From Rhodothermales bacterium (GTDB lineage Bacteria; Bacteroidota; Rhodothermia; Rhodothermales; JANQRZ01), in NCBI GenBank assembly GCA_028284265.1, contig JANQRZ010000023.1, positions 1 through 64,000 of the forward strand: a stretch of DNA of 64,000 nt, read 5' to 3'. Shown here one piece after another: positions 41,162-49,175 of this stretch; positions within the stretch are counted from its first letter, which is position 1; every line of letters starts with the position of its first letter. The notes beneath the pieces are model-generated. The model did no database searches and was not told where the DNA came from. It saw only the letters and a program-made list of their open reading frames with translations. The position numbers were made by a program, and so were the translations under genes.

Positions 41162-41665
41162 TCAGATTTCCAGCGTGCGTTTGAGCATTTCCTTCACGGC
41201 TTCGACGGTCGTGAGGTTGGCCTCGTAGATGCGGTTGGCCGAGATCATGTGCGCCATTTCCTCGACCACGTTCACGTCGGGGTAATGGACATATCCATCA
41301 AGGTCGGCGTGCGGGTGGTCGGGGTCGTACTCGTACCGCTCGGCGTTGAACTCGGTGATCTCGGTGGCTGGTCCGGCGTCGGCATCGCGGAAGCGACCGA
41401 GGAGGCGACCGTTGGGGAAGTGGCGGTCGTCGGTACGTTGCAGGCGCGTCTTGGCCTCGGTGAGCAGCCGCCCGAAGCGCCCAGCTTGCTCGTCGACCGA
41501 CGTGACGGCGCGCTTGATCGCGTAGGCGTTCCCGTCCTCGGCCCGCGACGAGGTGGCGTTGGCGATGTTGTCCGTCGCTGCGCCGAGGGCGAGGCGCTGG
41601 GCTTCCAGCCCGCGGGCGGCGGTGCGGAAGATGGAGAGCGAAGGGGTGTTGCGGATGATCGGCAT
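41162..41665 (-). CDS. flgC: FlgC, proximal rod protein
   Basis: The 167-residue protein has the N-terminal axial helix (LSIFRTAARGLEAQRLALGAATDNIANATSS in parts) and the C-terminal helix (DVNVVEEMAHMISANRIYEANLTTVEAVKEML in parts). Note NIANATS where the family usually has NIANANT. FlgC forms the proximal rod with FlgB and FlgF. The gene follows flgB by 23 bases. Confidence 0.95.
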   Translation of the reverse strand: MPIIRNTPSLSIFRTAARGLEAQRLALGAATDNIANATSSRAEDGNAYAIKRAVTSVDEQAGRFGRLLTEAKTRLQRTDDRHFPNGRLLGRFRDADAGPATEITEFNAERYEYDPDHPHADLDGYVHYPDVNVVEEMAHMISANRIYEANLTTVEAVKEMLKRTLEI

Positions 41666-41688
41666 GGCGCGGAGGGTGGGCCGTTGGG

Positions 41689-42027
41689 TTAGGCGGTGCG
41701 ACCGGTGATGCCCGTGCTTAGAAGGTCGAAGTGCTCGCGTAGGGCGCGAGTCGTGAGCTGCGTCCGCATCTGCGTGTCGGCGAGGCTCATCATCTCATCT
41801 TCGAGCAGGGCAGGGGCGTCTTCGCGCTCGTAGCGGGCCTCCACGTCTTCGGGCGAGCGAAGGCCGGGCGTGCTGCCGCGTCGCGCCTGCAACTCGGCCT
41901 CGAAGCGCACTGTCTCCCGCTGATACCCCGGCGTGTCGAGGTTGGCAATGTTGTCGGCGAGCGCCTGCGTCCGCATCGCATACGCCTGCATGGCGTGGCG
42001 GAGAACGGAGAGTTTGGGCGTGTCCAT
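41689..42027 (-). CDS. flgB: FlgB, proximal rod protein
   Basis: A 112-residue protein with the signature ALADNIANLDTPGYQRETVRFEAEL (in parts, about 22-46) and a C-terminal helix. FlgB is the first rod protein outside FliE. The ATG at 42027 starts the normal FlgB N-terminus; the frame continues 150 bases upstream but that part is not conserved. flgB is the first gene of the 12-kb block that ends at flgE. Confidence 0.94.
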   Translation of the reverse strand: MDTPKLSVLRHAMQAYAMRTQALADNIANLDTPGYQRETVRFEAELQARRGSTPGLRSPEDVEARYEREDAPALLEDEMMSLADTQMRTQLTTRALREHFDLLSTGITGRTA

Positions 42028-42060
42028 AGCACGATCGGGATGCGTGGTGCTGCCCGGTAG

Positions 42061-42077
42061 GACAATCCCTGTGCCGC
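42061..42077 (-). promoter_or_regulatory. Candidate sigma-54 promoter of the flgB block
   Basis: The minus strand reads GCGGCACAGGGATTGTC. Against TGGCACG-N4-TTGC this gives five of seven bases in the -24 part and three of four in the -12 part, with GG and GT separated by 10. It lies 34 bases before the flgB ATG. An FlrC-type activator is encoded in the divergent unit. Confidence 0.45.
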
Positions 42078-42303
42078 CGCCTGCGTGGCGATCAGGTGGA
42101 CAGGACCAGCGTGCGCGCCGTGCGGCAGAAAGGGTCTGGTTTATGCCCTCATCTGCTACTACGGCCCATTCATGCACGCTGGGCCGCTAGGCAGTACCTC
42201 ATAAGGGAGCGTCCGCGCTCCGGGAACAAGCTCCCGTCCGCCTTCGGAAAAACTTGCCGCTGCCGAGAACAGACAACGCCTCTTTCCAGCCGCCCCATCC
42301 GCC

Positions 42304-43059
42304 ATGCCGCCTCTTTCTCCCGTCTCTTCTGACGAAGCGATAGCCGGAGACCGCCCCCTCGCCGACCTCGCCCAAGTGCTGGCCCACCGGATGCGCGGAC
42401 CGCTCACGAGTATCCAGTGCTACACCGAACTATTGGCGGACAGCGTCGCGGCCTACGAAGAGCGCGACATGGTTCTGCGCATTTTCGAGAGCGTGTCTTC
42501 GCTGGAGAAGACGCTCGCCGACTTGCACCGATATAGTTTTTCCGTGGACCCGATGCCGCGTGCGCTGGATGCCGTTCAACTGATGGACGACGTGCTCACC
42601 GGGCTGGGAGATATTGGGGCTGATGTGGAGGCGGACGTGCAGTCCGACGCGACGGTTCACGGAGACCCGCTCCTGATTCAACAGGCTCTCCTCATTTTGC
42701 TTGAGAACGCACTCGATGCGGTAGAGAGTCCGAGTGGGAGGAGTCGCGTCACGAACGTTCGCTGCTCGGTCAGACAAGGGGCCTCTGGAACGCTCGGCTT
42801 GGGGGTGACGCGGTTCGAGGTGTGGAACGCAGGGCTTCTCGATGTGAGCGAAGCCCAAGCCTTCTCGCCGTTCTTCACGACCAAGTCCAGCAACCTCGGG
42901 ATCGGGCTGCCGATAGCACGCCGAATCGCTGAGTCTCACGGCGGTAGCCTCCAACTCACGACGCCGGGCAACGCTATCGGAGAAACCGGTGTGACCTTTA
43001 CCCTTCTACTACCCTCAGCCGCAAATTACATCGATTCGCTTCATGGGGGCTTGGTCTAA
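42304..43059 (+). CDS. flrB: FlrB/FleS-type sensor histidine kinase, cytosolic
   Basis: A 251-residue protein with the dimerisation box HRMRGPLTSIQCYTEL (His at about 30) and an ATPase domain with LLENALDAV (N box, about 130-138), SPFFTTKSSNLGIGLPIARRI (in parts; F and G boxes). It has no membrane helix and no PAS or other input domain, so the signal may come from the export apparatus, as for cytosolic FlgS/FleS kinases. It probably phosphorylates the sigma-54 activator encoded 174 bases downstream. The pair is plus-strand inside a minus-strand locus. Confidence 0.85.
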   Translation: MPPLSPVSSDEAIAGDRPLADLAQVLAHRMRGPLTSIQCYTELLADSVAAYEERDMVLRIFESVSSLEKTLADLHRYSFSVDPMPRALDAVQLMDDVLTGLGDIGADVEADVQSDATVHGDPLLIQQALLILLENALDAVESPSGRSRVTNVRCSVRQGASGTLGLGVTRFEVWNAGLLDVSEAQAFSPFFTTKSSNLGIGLPIARRIAESHGGSLQLTTPGNAIGETGVTFTLLLPSAANYIDSLHGGLV

Positions 43060-43191
43060 TGGATATATAAAACATAGGTTTGGGTCTAGTGTCTTGATTT
43101 GGGTATGACATTTGACGACAATTAGTCGAAGTAAAGAGGCTTTTCGTCGAAGCATGAGATTGTTTCATCGGAGATCGGGAGCGGCGAGTGG

Positions 43192-43199
43192 CACCTTTG
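43192..43199 (+). promoter_or_regulatory. Possible -7 element before flrC
   Basis: CACCTTTG differs from TAnnTTTG by its first base and lies 34 bases before the flrC start, in an unusually AT-rich 174-base gap (43060-43233). No -33 TTG at the right distance. It could let flrC be transcribed apart from flrB. Confidence 0.25.
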
Positions 43200-43233
43200 C
43201 GTCACCCCGTCATTCGTTAGACGTCGCCTACCC

Positions 43234-44673
43234 ATGTCCGCTACTGCCAAGCACAACCGCCAATCCCATATTCTCGTTGTTGATGACGAACACCTCCTAC
43301 ACGGCGTCCTTGAGCGTCTCCTAACGCGCCACGGGATGAAGGTCACAAGTTGCCACAGTGCGCCCGATGCGTTGGACGTACTCGGCGAGGAAGCCGTCGA
43401 TCTAGTGATCACCGACTTCCAGATGCCCGGCATGAACGGGTTCGAACTACTGGCGCACGTCCGCGAGAGCTATCCGAGCATCGGCGTCATCATGATCACG
43501 GGCCACGCCAACATCCAGCACGCCGTGCAGGCGATGGCGAACGGGGCTGTGGACTACCTCCCGAAGCCGTTTTCCACATCGGCATTGTTGGAGCGCGTGC
43601 AGGAGCAACTCGCTCGTCTCGATGCAGTGGAGCCTGAGCCGGTTGCGTCCCGCGCTTCTGCTTCACGTCGCCGCAATTCATTGTCCGCGCAGACCTCGTT
43701 CGTCGGGGAGCACCCGAGCATCGAGTCGCTTCGGGCGCTGGTGGTCCGCGTGGCGCAAAGCCTTGCTCCCGTCTTTGTTCATGGCGAGAGCGGAACCGGC
43801 AAAGAAGTCGTATCCCGCCTCGTTCACGAAGCGAGCGAACGAGCGGATGGTCCGTTCGTCGCAATCAACTGCGCTAACCTACCGCGCGAACTCGTCGAGA
43901 GTCACCTCTTCGGGCACCGCAAAGGAGCCTTCACGGGTGCTGTGGACGATGTCGTGGGGGCGTTTGAGCAGGCCGAGGGGGGCACGCTGCTGCTCGATGA
44001 GGTGACGGAGGTGGAGCCATCGGTGCAGGCCAAGCTGCTCCGTGTGCTCCAAGAGCAGGAGTACCGCCGCGTCGGCGATCCGAAGCCGCGCAAGGCCAAC
44101 GTCCGCATCATCGCCACGAGCAACCGCGACCTGAAGGCTGCGGTGGCCGAGGGGACGTTCCGCGAAGACCTGTATCACCGGCTCGCGGTGTTTCCCGTGA
44201 CGCTGCCTCCGCTGCGTGCGCGGCGCTCCGACATCCCGCTGCTCGCAGAGCGGTTCGCGGAGAAATACAGTCTCCTCTACGGTCTCCCGCTCAAGACGCT
44301 TTCGCCCGATCTCCTCCAGCGGTTCCAGGCGCACGACTGGCCCGGCAACGTGCGCGAACTAGAGAACATGATCCACCGGGGTGTTGTGATGGCCGCCGAG
44401 GCGAACACGATCTCTGCCGACGATGTGATGAACAGCTACTTCTCTGGAACAGGGGCGGTGTCCGCGCCGGTCGGAGTGTCGTTTACCGCCAGCAACGGCG
44501 AGACGCTCACCATCGAGGAGATGGAGCGACACATGATCCTCGAAGCGCTCGCCGCGACGGGCAACAACCAGCGTGAGGCTGCCGAAAAGCTCGGCATCTG
44601 CGCCCGGACGATCCGCAATAAACTCAAGAAGTACCGGGAAGACGGCCACACCGGGGCCATGCTTCCGATGTAG
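43234..44673 (+). CDS. flrC: FlrC/FleR-type sigma-54-dependent response regulator
   Basis: The 479-residue protein has a receiver domain (1-120) with the acceptor Asp in LVITDFQMPGMNG and Lys in YLPKPF. The AAA+ domain (about 150-385) has Walker A GESGTGKE, the sigma-54 contact loop GAFTGA, and Walker B GGTLLLDE. A Fis-type helix-turn-helix (NNQREAAEKLGICARTIRNKL, parts) ends it. This activator, once phosphorylated, drives sigma-54 promoters of early or middle flagellar genes. Candidate targets lie before flgB and flgF. rpoN itself is not in the window. Confidence 0.94.
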   Translation: MSATAKHNRQSHILVVDDEHLLHGVLERLLTRHGMKVTSCHSAPDALDVLGEEAVDLVITDFQMPGMNGFELLAHVRESYPSIGVIMITGHANIQHAVQAMANGAVDYLPKPFSTSALLERVQEQLARLDAVEPEPVASRASASRRRNSLSAQTSFVGEHPSIESLRALVVRVAQSLAPVFVHGESGTGKEVVSRLVHEASERADGPFVAINCANLPRELVESHLFGHRKGAFTGAVDDVVGAFEQAEGGTLLLDEVTEVEPSVQAKLLRVLQEQEYRRVGDPKPRKANVRIIATSNRDLKAAVAEGTFREDLYHRLAVFPVTLPPLRARRSDIPLLAERFAEKYSLLYGLPLKTLSPDLLQRFQAHDWPGNVRELENMIHRGVVMAAEANTISADDVMNSYFSGTGAVSAPVGVSFTASNGETLTIEEMERHMILEALAATGNNQREAAEKLGICARTIRNKLKKYREDGHTGAMLPM

Positions 44674-44687
44674 GCCTGGCGCTTGAT

Positions 44688-45062
44688 TTACGGTTGAGGC
44701 TTCGCTCCTTGCGCGTCGAGCGGCTGCTCCGTCAGGTCGGCGTAGAGACTCTCGGCAACTTGCTTGAGAATGTCGGATTTATTGTAGAACCCGTCTTCCA
44801 GACGTGCGAGAATCATCTCAATGCGCTCGGGGTCGAGGCTCGGCCAGTCGCGCAAGACGTTGCTTGCCTGTTCGAGCACCGGGTCTTGCACTTCCTCCGT
44901 GCGCGTGAGGGCTTCATCGGAAAGCTCGACCCGGTCATTGTCCGAAGGGGTCAGGGTTGGTTTCTCGACAGGAGAGGCTTCTGGAGTGCGCGTAAGGTTA
45001 GCAGCCTCCGTAGCCTTCGGGTCCAGGCCGATGCGGCTGGAGCGCGTAGGTTGGATGTCCAT
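44688..45062 (-). CDS. flgM: FlgM-like anti-sigma-28 factor
   Basis: The 124-residue protein has a disordered N-terminal half and DRVELSDEAL at about residues 43-52, followed by helices with SLDPERIEMILARLEDGFYNKSDILKQVAESL (in parts, about 75-108), which is the FlgM sigma-binding pattern. FlgM holds FliA inactive until it is exported through the finished hook. A sigma-28 promoter lies 50 bases upstream, giving feedback. Compared with about 97 residues in Salmonella it is longer at both ends. Confidence 0.8.
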   Translation of the reverse strand: MDIQPTRSSRIGLDPKATEAANLTRTPEASPVEKPTLTPSDNDRVELSDEALTRTEEVQDPVLEQASNVLRDWPSLDPERIEMILARLEDGFYNKSDILKQVAESLYADLTEQPLDAQGAKPQP

Positions 45063-45111
45063 AATAGAAGCTGTGCCGGACGGTGGATGGTATAGGGTGG
45101 TGCTAGCTGGG

Positions 45112-45138
45112 TTATCGGACGGTCTGTGGATGTACTAA
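45112..45138 (-). promoter_or_regulatory. Sigma-28 promoter of flgM
   Basis: Minus strand: TTAG (45135-45138), 17 bases, CGATAA (45112-45117); the -10 reads TCCGATAA. The spacing equals that of the cheY-like, fliS and flagellin promoters. It lies between the fliT-like stop (45153) and the flgM start, so flgM can be transcribed alone. Confidence 0.75.
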
Positions 45139-45152
45139 GCCTTTTAGAAAAG

Positions 45153-45482
45153 CTATCCGTGGATCGTGTGGAGAATGCTCGAGCGGGCAAGGGGGGTGTG
45201 ATAGGAGGTGTGTGCCTTTTGGTGCTGTTTGAAGGTCGTTAAGGAGCTTCGTAGAGCCTTCGCGTGAGCGGTTAGTAGGGCCTCAAGGGTGGAGTGCTGT
45301 GACATCAAAGCCTCCCTCTCTTCGACCGTGTGCATCGCTGGGGTTGTCTCGACGATGAGGCGGTCCATGAGGACGCCGCGTACAATGGCGAGTTCGCTGG
45401 TACGTTCAAAGTCCTGTGATTCAATGGCACGGCGTAGGCGTTCACCGGCGGCGAGGAGGTCTTCGATTAAGGGAGACGGCAT
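45153..45482 (-). CDS. FliT-like flagellar chaperone
   Basis: A 109-residue all-helical protein with no recognised motif that is decisive (AAGERLRRAIESQDFERTSELAIVRGVLMDRL, in parts, is a typical amphipathic start). It lies immediately after fliD (10 bases), where fliT stands in many genomes, and its size and helical pattern fit FliT, the FliD chaperone. The assignment rests mostly on position. The codon usage looks like the neighbours. Confidence 0.6.
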   Translation of the reverse strand: MPSPLIEDLLAAGERLRRAIESQDFERTSELAIVRGVLMDRLIVETTPAMHTVEEREALMSQHSTLEALLTAHAKALRSSLTTFKQHQKAHTSYHTPLARSSILHTIHG

Positions 45483-45491
45483 GGGGCAAGA

Positions 45492-46964
45492 TTAGAAGTA
45501 GAAGGAAACCAAAGAGTCCTGCTGGCTCTGCAATGTGGCGATGGTCTCTTGCAGGGATGCATACTGTGCGCGAAGCTGGTCTTCGCGCTGGGTGAGGCGC
45601 TCGTCCCAGCGCTCGATCTGCGTGTTGTATCGAGAGATACGGGCCTCAGCGACATCAAGGCGATTGTCTAGGATGCCCCCAGTGTCGAGAAAGATGTCGA
45701 GGCGGGCCTGTAGCCGCGTCGCCAGCCCATCGTCCGCCGCAAAAAACGACTGCACGGCGTCAGAGTCAGCCTCGGCGGCGGCGATTAGTTTCTCTTCATC
45801 GGTGAGTTGGAGGGTGCCGTCATCATTGATCTCGATGCCGAGGTCGGCGAGTTCCGAAGGGGCGTCCGATGATTGGCTTTCGACAGCGGTAAGACTCTCA
45901 TTCCGCATTCCGAACCGAAGGCTCGTGATGCTAGCATCGCCGGCAAAGTCTCCGCGTGCTCCGGATTCGGGATCAACCTCGGACTTGTTCTTGATAAAAT
46001 TTAGGGTCGCGTTGTAGTTGGCGATGAAGTCCTTGACGCTGGCTACGATGCTATCGCCATCAGAGCCGACGCGGAAGGAAGTCACATCGCCGACAGACTG
46101 GAGAGAAAGAGTGAGGCCCTCGATGGCATCCGTGACCTCGTTTGTGCTGCGATAGAGTGTAAGCCCGTCAAGCACGAACCGGCTGTTGAGGTCGCTGTCG
46201 GTCTCGCTCGTGCCGACGGCGGTTACTTGGCCTCCACTGGTTCCCGCGACGACCCCGGCATTGTCGATGTCGAGCACGCCGAGCAGGCCGTTGGCGGAGT
46301 CCGTGAATGATAGGCGGTTGGCGAAGCCCGTGCCGCCGCTGCGAAGCGAGAAGCGGGCCGTGTCTGAGGTCTCGTTCATCACCGAGGCGCTCGCACGGTC
46401 TCCGCCCTGAATCGTGCCTTCGTCCACCGCCGCGCTCATCGCATCATTGATGGCTGCACCGATCTCAGTGAGAATCTCGGCATCCGTCGTGCCTTCGGGA
46501 TTGACCGTGACCTCGATGCCTACGCGCTGGTCGGGGTCCTCATCGGTCGGGCTGGCGACTTCGATGGTGAAGGTTTGGGCACCGTTGGTGTCGAAGAATG
46601 AGCGGAGCGTACCGTCTGCGGATGTGAACTGCTGGGAGAGGCGCGTATCCGTCGAGGCGAGTCGCTCTACCTGAAGCGTATGCGATCCCGGTGCCGCACT
46701 ATCGGAAGCTGTGACTCCAAAGCCTGCGCCCTCCGGCACTGTCGCTGCTCGTGCTTGGAAGGGATTGGCGAGCGTGTCGGTGAGCTTGTCGAGCGACGTG
46801 TTGAGGGCGGAGAGCGTGCTGTCGAAGTCGCTCAAGACGGTCTTGAAGACCGTTTGCTCGCTGCGCTTCCCGAGTAGCGCGAGTTGCGGCTGGCGCTCGA
46901 TCTGGATGATCTGCGAGATGAGCAGTTCATAGGGGTTGTTCGCGTTGAAGGAGGAGACGTTCAT
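45492..46964 (-). CDS. fliD: FliD, filament cap protein
   Basis: The 490-residue protein has the FliD N-terminal region (ISQIIQIERQPQLALLGKR, SALNTSLDKLTDTLANPFQARAA in parts) and the C-terminal coiled coil (AEARISRYNTQIERWDERLTQREDQLRAQYASLQETIATLQSQQ in parts, about 435-480). The middle is the variable beta domain. FliD caps the filament and lets flagellin insert. The ATG at 46964 matches family starts. Confidence 0.94.
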   Translation of the reverse strand: MNVSSFNANNPYELLISQIIQIERQPQLALLGKRSEQTVFKTVLSDFDSTLSALNTSLDKLTDTLANPFQARAATVPEGAGFGVTASDSAAPGSHTLQVERLASTDTRLSQQFTSADGTLRSFFDTNGAQTFTIEVASPTDEDPDQRVGIEVTVNPEGTTDAEILTEIGAAINDAMSAAVDEGTIQGGDRASASVMNETSDTARFSLRSGGTGFANRLSFTDSANGLLGVLDIDNAGVVAGTSGGQVTAVGTSETDSDLNSRFVLDGLTLYRSTNEVTDAIEGLTLSLQSVGDVTSFRVGSDGDSIVASVKDFIANYNATLNFIKNKSEVDPESGARGDFAGDASITSLRFGMRNESLTAVESQSSDAPSELADLGIEINDDGTLQLTDEEKLIAAAEADSDAVQSFFAADDGLATRLQARLDIFLDTGGILDNRLDVAEARISRYNTQIERWDERLTQREDQLRAQYASLQETIATLQSQQDSLVSFYF

Positions 46965-46993
46965 AGTCCCGTGCGATTGGGGTAGAGGAGAGG

Positions 46994-47311
46994 TCAGGCA
47001 GCGCGGTTCAGGACGCCGTCTTGCCATGCTTCGCGTAGCCCATCCAGAATTTCGGCGACTGCTGACAGCTCGCCGAGTGCGCTTTCGTTGAGGCAGTAGA
47101 CGTACAGCGTATAGAGCTGGGCAGCGAGGTGGCCTCCCTGCTCATGGTTGAGCGACGACATCAACTCGACAAGGACTGCTCGCGTCTGGACGCGGTCTCC
47201 CCGGTAGCATGCGGCGATACCGAGATCATAGAGCTTGAGGATCAGTCGCTCGGGTGAGGCTGAGGTGACATCCTGGTGCTGGTACTGGCGCATTCGGGCG
47301 GCAGCGTGCAT
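46994..47311 (-). CDS. fliS: FliS, flagellin chaperone
   Basis: The 105-residue protein has the FliS helices with SPERLILKLYDLGIAACYRGDR (in parts, about 17-38) and the C-terminal LYTLYVYCLNESAL. FliS binds the C-terminal tail of flagellin and prevents early polymerisation. It is slightly shorter than the 125-135 usual residues. A sigma-28 promoter lies 85 bases upstream, and fliD follows by 29 bases. Confidence 0.9.
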   Translation of the reverse strand: MHAAARMRQYQHQDVTSASPERLILKLYDLGIAACYRGDRVQTRAVLVELMSSLNHEQGGHLAAQLYTLYVYCLNESALGELSAVAEILDGLREAWQDGVLNRAA

Positions 47312-47395
47312 GAGAATGAGGTGTGGGGTTCAGGAGGCAAAAGGGGATGCTGCCGAGGTTCTGTCAGGCGGCGCTTGCTTTGGGGGCTAGGCCGG

Positions 47396-47422
47396 TTATC
47401 GGGTCCACGAGGGGTGTGTTAA
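47396..47422 (-). promoter_or_regulatory. Sigma-28 promoter of fliS-fliD
   Basis: Minus strand: TTAA (47419-47422), 17 bases, CGATAA (47396-47401); the -10 reads CCCGATAA. TTTTCAATGCTCA (47442-47454) lies exactly 19 bases upstream of TTAA, the same block and distance as before the cheY-like promoter at 29766. Confidence 0.75.
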
Positions 47423-47450
47423 GCACGAGTAGGGTTGTAGATGAGCATTG

Positions 47451-47486
47451 AAAAAGTGAGCCGCCGCCTTCCCAAGGGAAGGCGGC
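47451..47486 (-). terminator. Terminator after flagellin
   Basis: GCCGCCTTCCC (47463-47473) pairs with GGGAAGGCGGC (47476-47486); the central AA and neighbours form the loop. On the minus strand a TTTTT tract (47451-47455) follows. It lies about 48 bases after the flagellin stop codon at 47535. Confidence 0.85.
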
Positions 47487-47534
47487 GACTCAGCCGGAGG
47501 CCTCGGGAGGAGGCCCGGTTCGGTGGGGGTAGGT

Positions 47535-48959
47535 TTAGCCGAGCAGGGCGAGGATCGACTGTGGAGCCGCGTTGGACTGGGCCAGCGAAGCGATGCCGGT
47601 CTGCTGGAGGATCTGGAGTTTCACGATCTCCATCTGCTCCTTGGCGAAGTCGGCGTCCTCGATCCGGCTTCGGGCCGCGTCCAGGTTCGTCGTTGAGGTC
47701 TGGAGGTTGTCCAGCTTGAACGAGAGACGGCTCTGGCTGTCGCCGATATCACCGAGCTGATCCGAGAGGCTCTGGATGGCCGCGTTGATCGTGTCAATGG
47801 ACGCGCGGGCCTCGTCGTTCGAGGTGACGTTCACGCCGCCGGTGTCGGCGGTGATGGAGAAGGTGTCACTGGCGAGTGCCCCGACGAAGTCGCCGTCAAA
47901 GCGCAGCAGGCCGTCGTTCGAGGTGTACGAGCCATCAGCGGCATTGTAGGCCACTGCGCCGCCGCCGTCGGTGAGGCCGCCCGTTCGGAGTTGGATCGTG
48001 AAGCCGTCTGCGATGGTACCCTCGTCGGTACCATCGGCGGCGTCGAGAATATCGAACGAAAGGCCGTTGAGACCGACCGTCACGTCGCCGTTGCCTGCGC
48101 TTAGGTCCACGCTCTCGAAGCCGGAGACCGTCTCGTACTCACCGTCAGCATTCAGGTACTCGATACGCATGTCCTCACTCTTCTCTTCATCGGTGGCGCT
48201 TCCGGCTGCGTTCGTCACACCGCGAAACTCGACAGTCTGGCCCACATCGAACGAGGTGGCACCGGGGGCAAAGGAGCCGCTAAGCGCAACGACCCGACTC
48301 TCGGCATCGGCCACCGTGTCCACGGTGAGGTCGAGTGTGACGTCATATTGCGTCTCCGAGGAACCGCTGAAACCGAGAACGGTGACCTCGCCCGCGGTGA
48401 GGCCGCTGGTGTCCACCGTCGATCCAGCGCCGATGAGGGCTTCCTTGCTCATCCGGGCGATGTTGACGCCGAAGCTGTCCGTGCCCTCCGCGCCGACTTG
48501 GAAGTCGAGCGTGGTGCCCGCCACGTCGTCCGTGAACAGGTCGGTGCCGTTGAACTCGGCGGTGTTGATGATGTCGGTGATTTCCGCCGAGAGCGCGTCG
48601 ATCTGGTTCTGGATCGAGGTGCGCTCGGAGTCGCCGAGGGTGTCGTTGGCGGCCTGGACGGCTTTCTCTTTCATCGTCTGGAGGATGTCCATCACGCTGC
48701 CGAGCGTGCCTTCGGCTACGCCGAGCATGCTCTTGGCGTCACCGACGTTCGACATAGCCTGCGCCTGACCACGCACCCGGCTTTCGAGCTTCTTGGCAAT
48801 CGAGTAGCCCGCCGAGTCGTCCTCGGCACGGTTGATTCGGCTACCGGTGGCGAGGCGAAGCTGGCGCATGCCCAGCTCCGAGTTGATCTTGTTGAACTGA
48901 CCCAGTGCTTGCTGTGACTGGATGTTGGTGTTAATTCGATTGAGATCTCCGATGCTCAT
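47535..48959 (-). CDS. fliC: Flagellin
   Basis: The 474-residue protein has the D0/D1 N-terminus (RINTNIQSQQALGQFNKINSEL, RLATGSRINRAEDDSAGYSIAKKLES, in parts) and C-terminus (DNLQTSTTNLDAARSRIEDADFAKEQMEIVKLQILQQ, in parts). The middle (about 175-375) is a variable acidic, Gly/Asp-rich, beta-type region, consistent with a marine or saline habitat. There is no signal peptide; export is by the flagellar system. Only one flagellin gene is present in the window. Confidence 0.97.
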   Translation of the reverse strand: MSIGDLNRINTNIQSQQALGQFNKINSELGMRQLRLATGSRINRAEDDSAGYSIAKKLESRVRGQAQAMSNVGDAKSMLGVAEGTLGSVMDILQTMKEKAVQAANDTLGDSERTSIQNQIDALSAEITDIINTAEFNGTDLFTDDVAGTTLDFQVGAEGTDSFGVNIARMSKEALIGAGSTVDTSGLTAGEVTVLGFSGSSETQYDVTLDLTVDTVADAESRVVALSGSFAPGATSFDVGQTVEFRGVTNAAGSATDEEKSEDMRIEYLNADGEYETVSGFESVDLSAGNGDVTVGLNGLSFDILDAADGTDEGTIADGFTIQLRTGGLTDGGGAVAYNAADGSYTSNDGLLRFDGDFVGALASDTFSITADTGGVNVTSNDEARASIDTINAAIQSLSDQLGDIGDSQSRLSFKLDNLQTSTTNLDAARSRIEDADFAKEQMEIVKLQILQQTGIASLAQSNAAPQSILALLG

Positions 48960-49015
48960 GGGGTGTACCTGTTGTGGTTACTGGATGGGGGTAGGAGAGT
49001 TTGCTCTTGGCCCAG

Positions 49016-49042
49016 TTATCGAGCACCCTCTCACTCCACTAA
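49016..49042 (-). promoter_or_regulatory. Sigma-28 promoter of flagellin
   Basis: Minus strand: TTAG (49039-49042), 17 bases, CGATAA (49016-49021); the -10 reads CTCGATAA, one base weaker than the other three. It is 56 bases upstream of the flagellin ATG. Confidence 0.75.
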
Positions 49043-49118
49043 GCAACCGGCCCGAAAAGTCCGATGAAGCCTCAATGGAAGGGCCTAGCGTGGCATTGCC
49101 ATACCGGAGGCACCACGC

Positions 49119-49152
49119 AAAAGGGGTAGCACCGAGCGCCGGTGCTACCCCT
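49119..49152 (-). terminator. Terminator after the HDOD pair
   Basis: AGGGGTAGCACC (49122-49133) pairs perfectly with GGTGCTACCCCT (49141-49152), and the minus strand continues with TTTT (49119-49122). It lies 24 bases after the stop of the second HDOD gene and closes the flgF-flgL-HDOD block. Confidence 0.88.
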
Positions 49153-49175
49153 ACATGCAGCTCCTCGGTGCGTAG

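Noticed and set aside
43186-43200. TGGCACCTTTGC before flrC as a sigma-54 promoter
   Set aside because: Only 7 bases separate GG and GC, whereas 10 are required. I list it instead as a weak -7 element.
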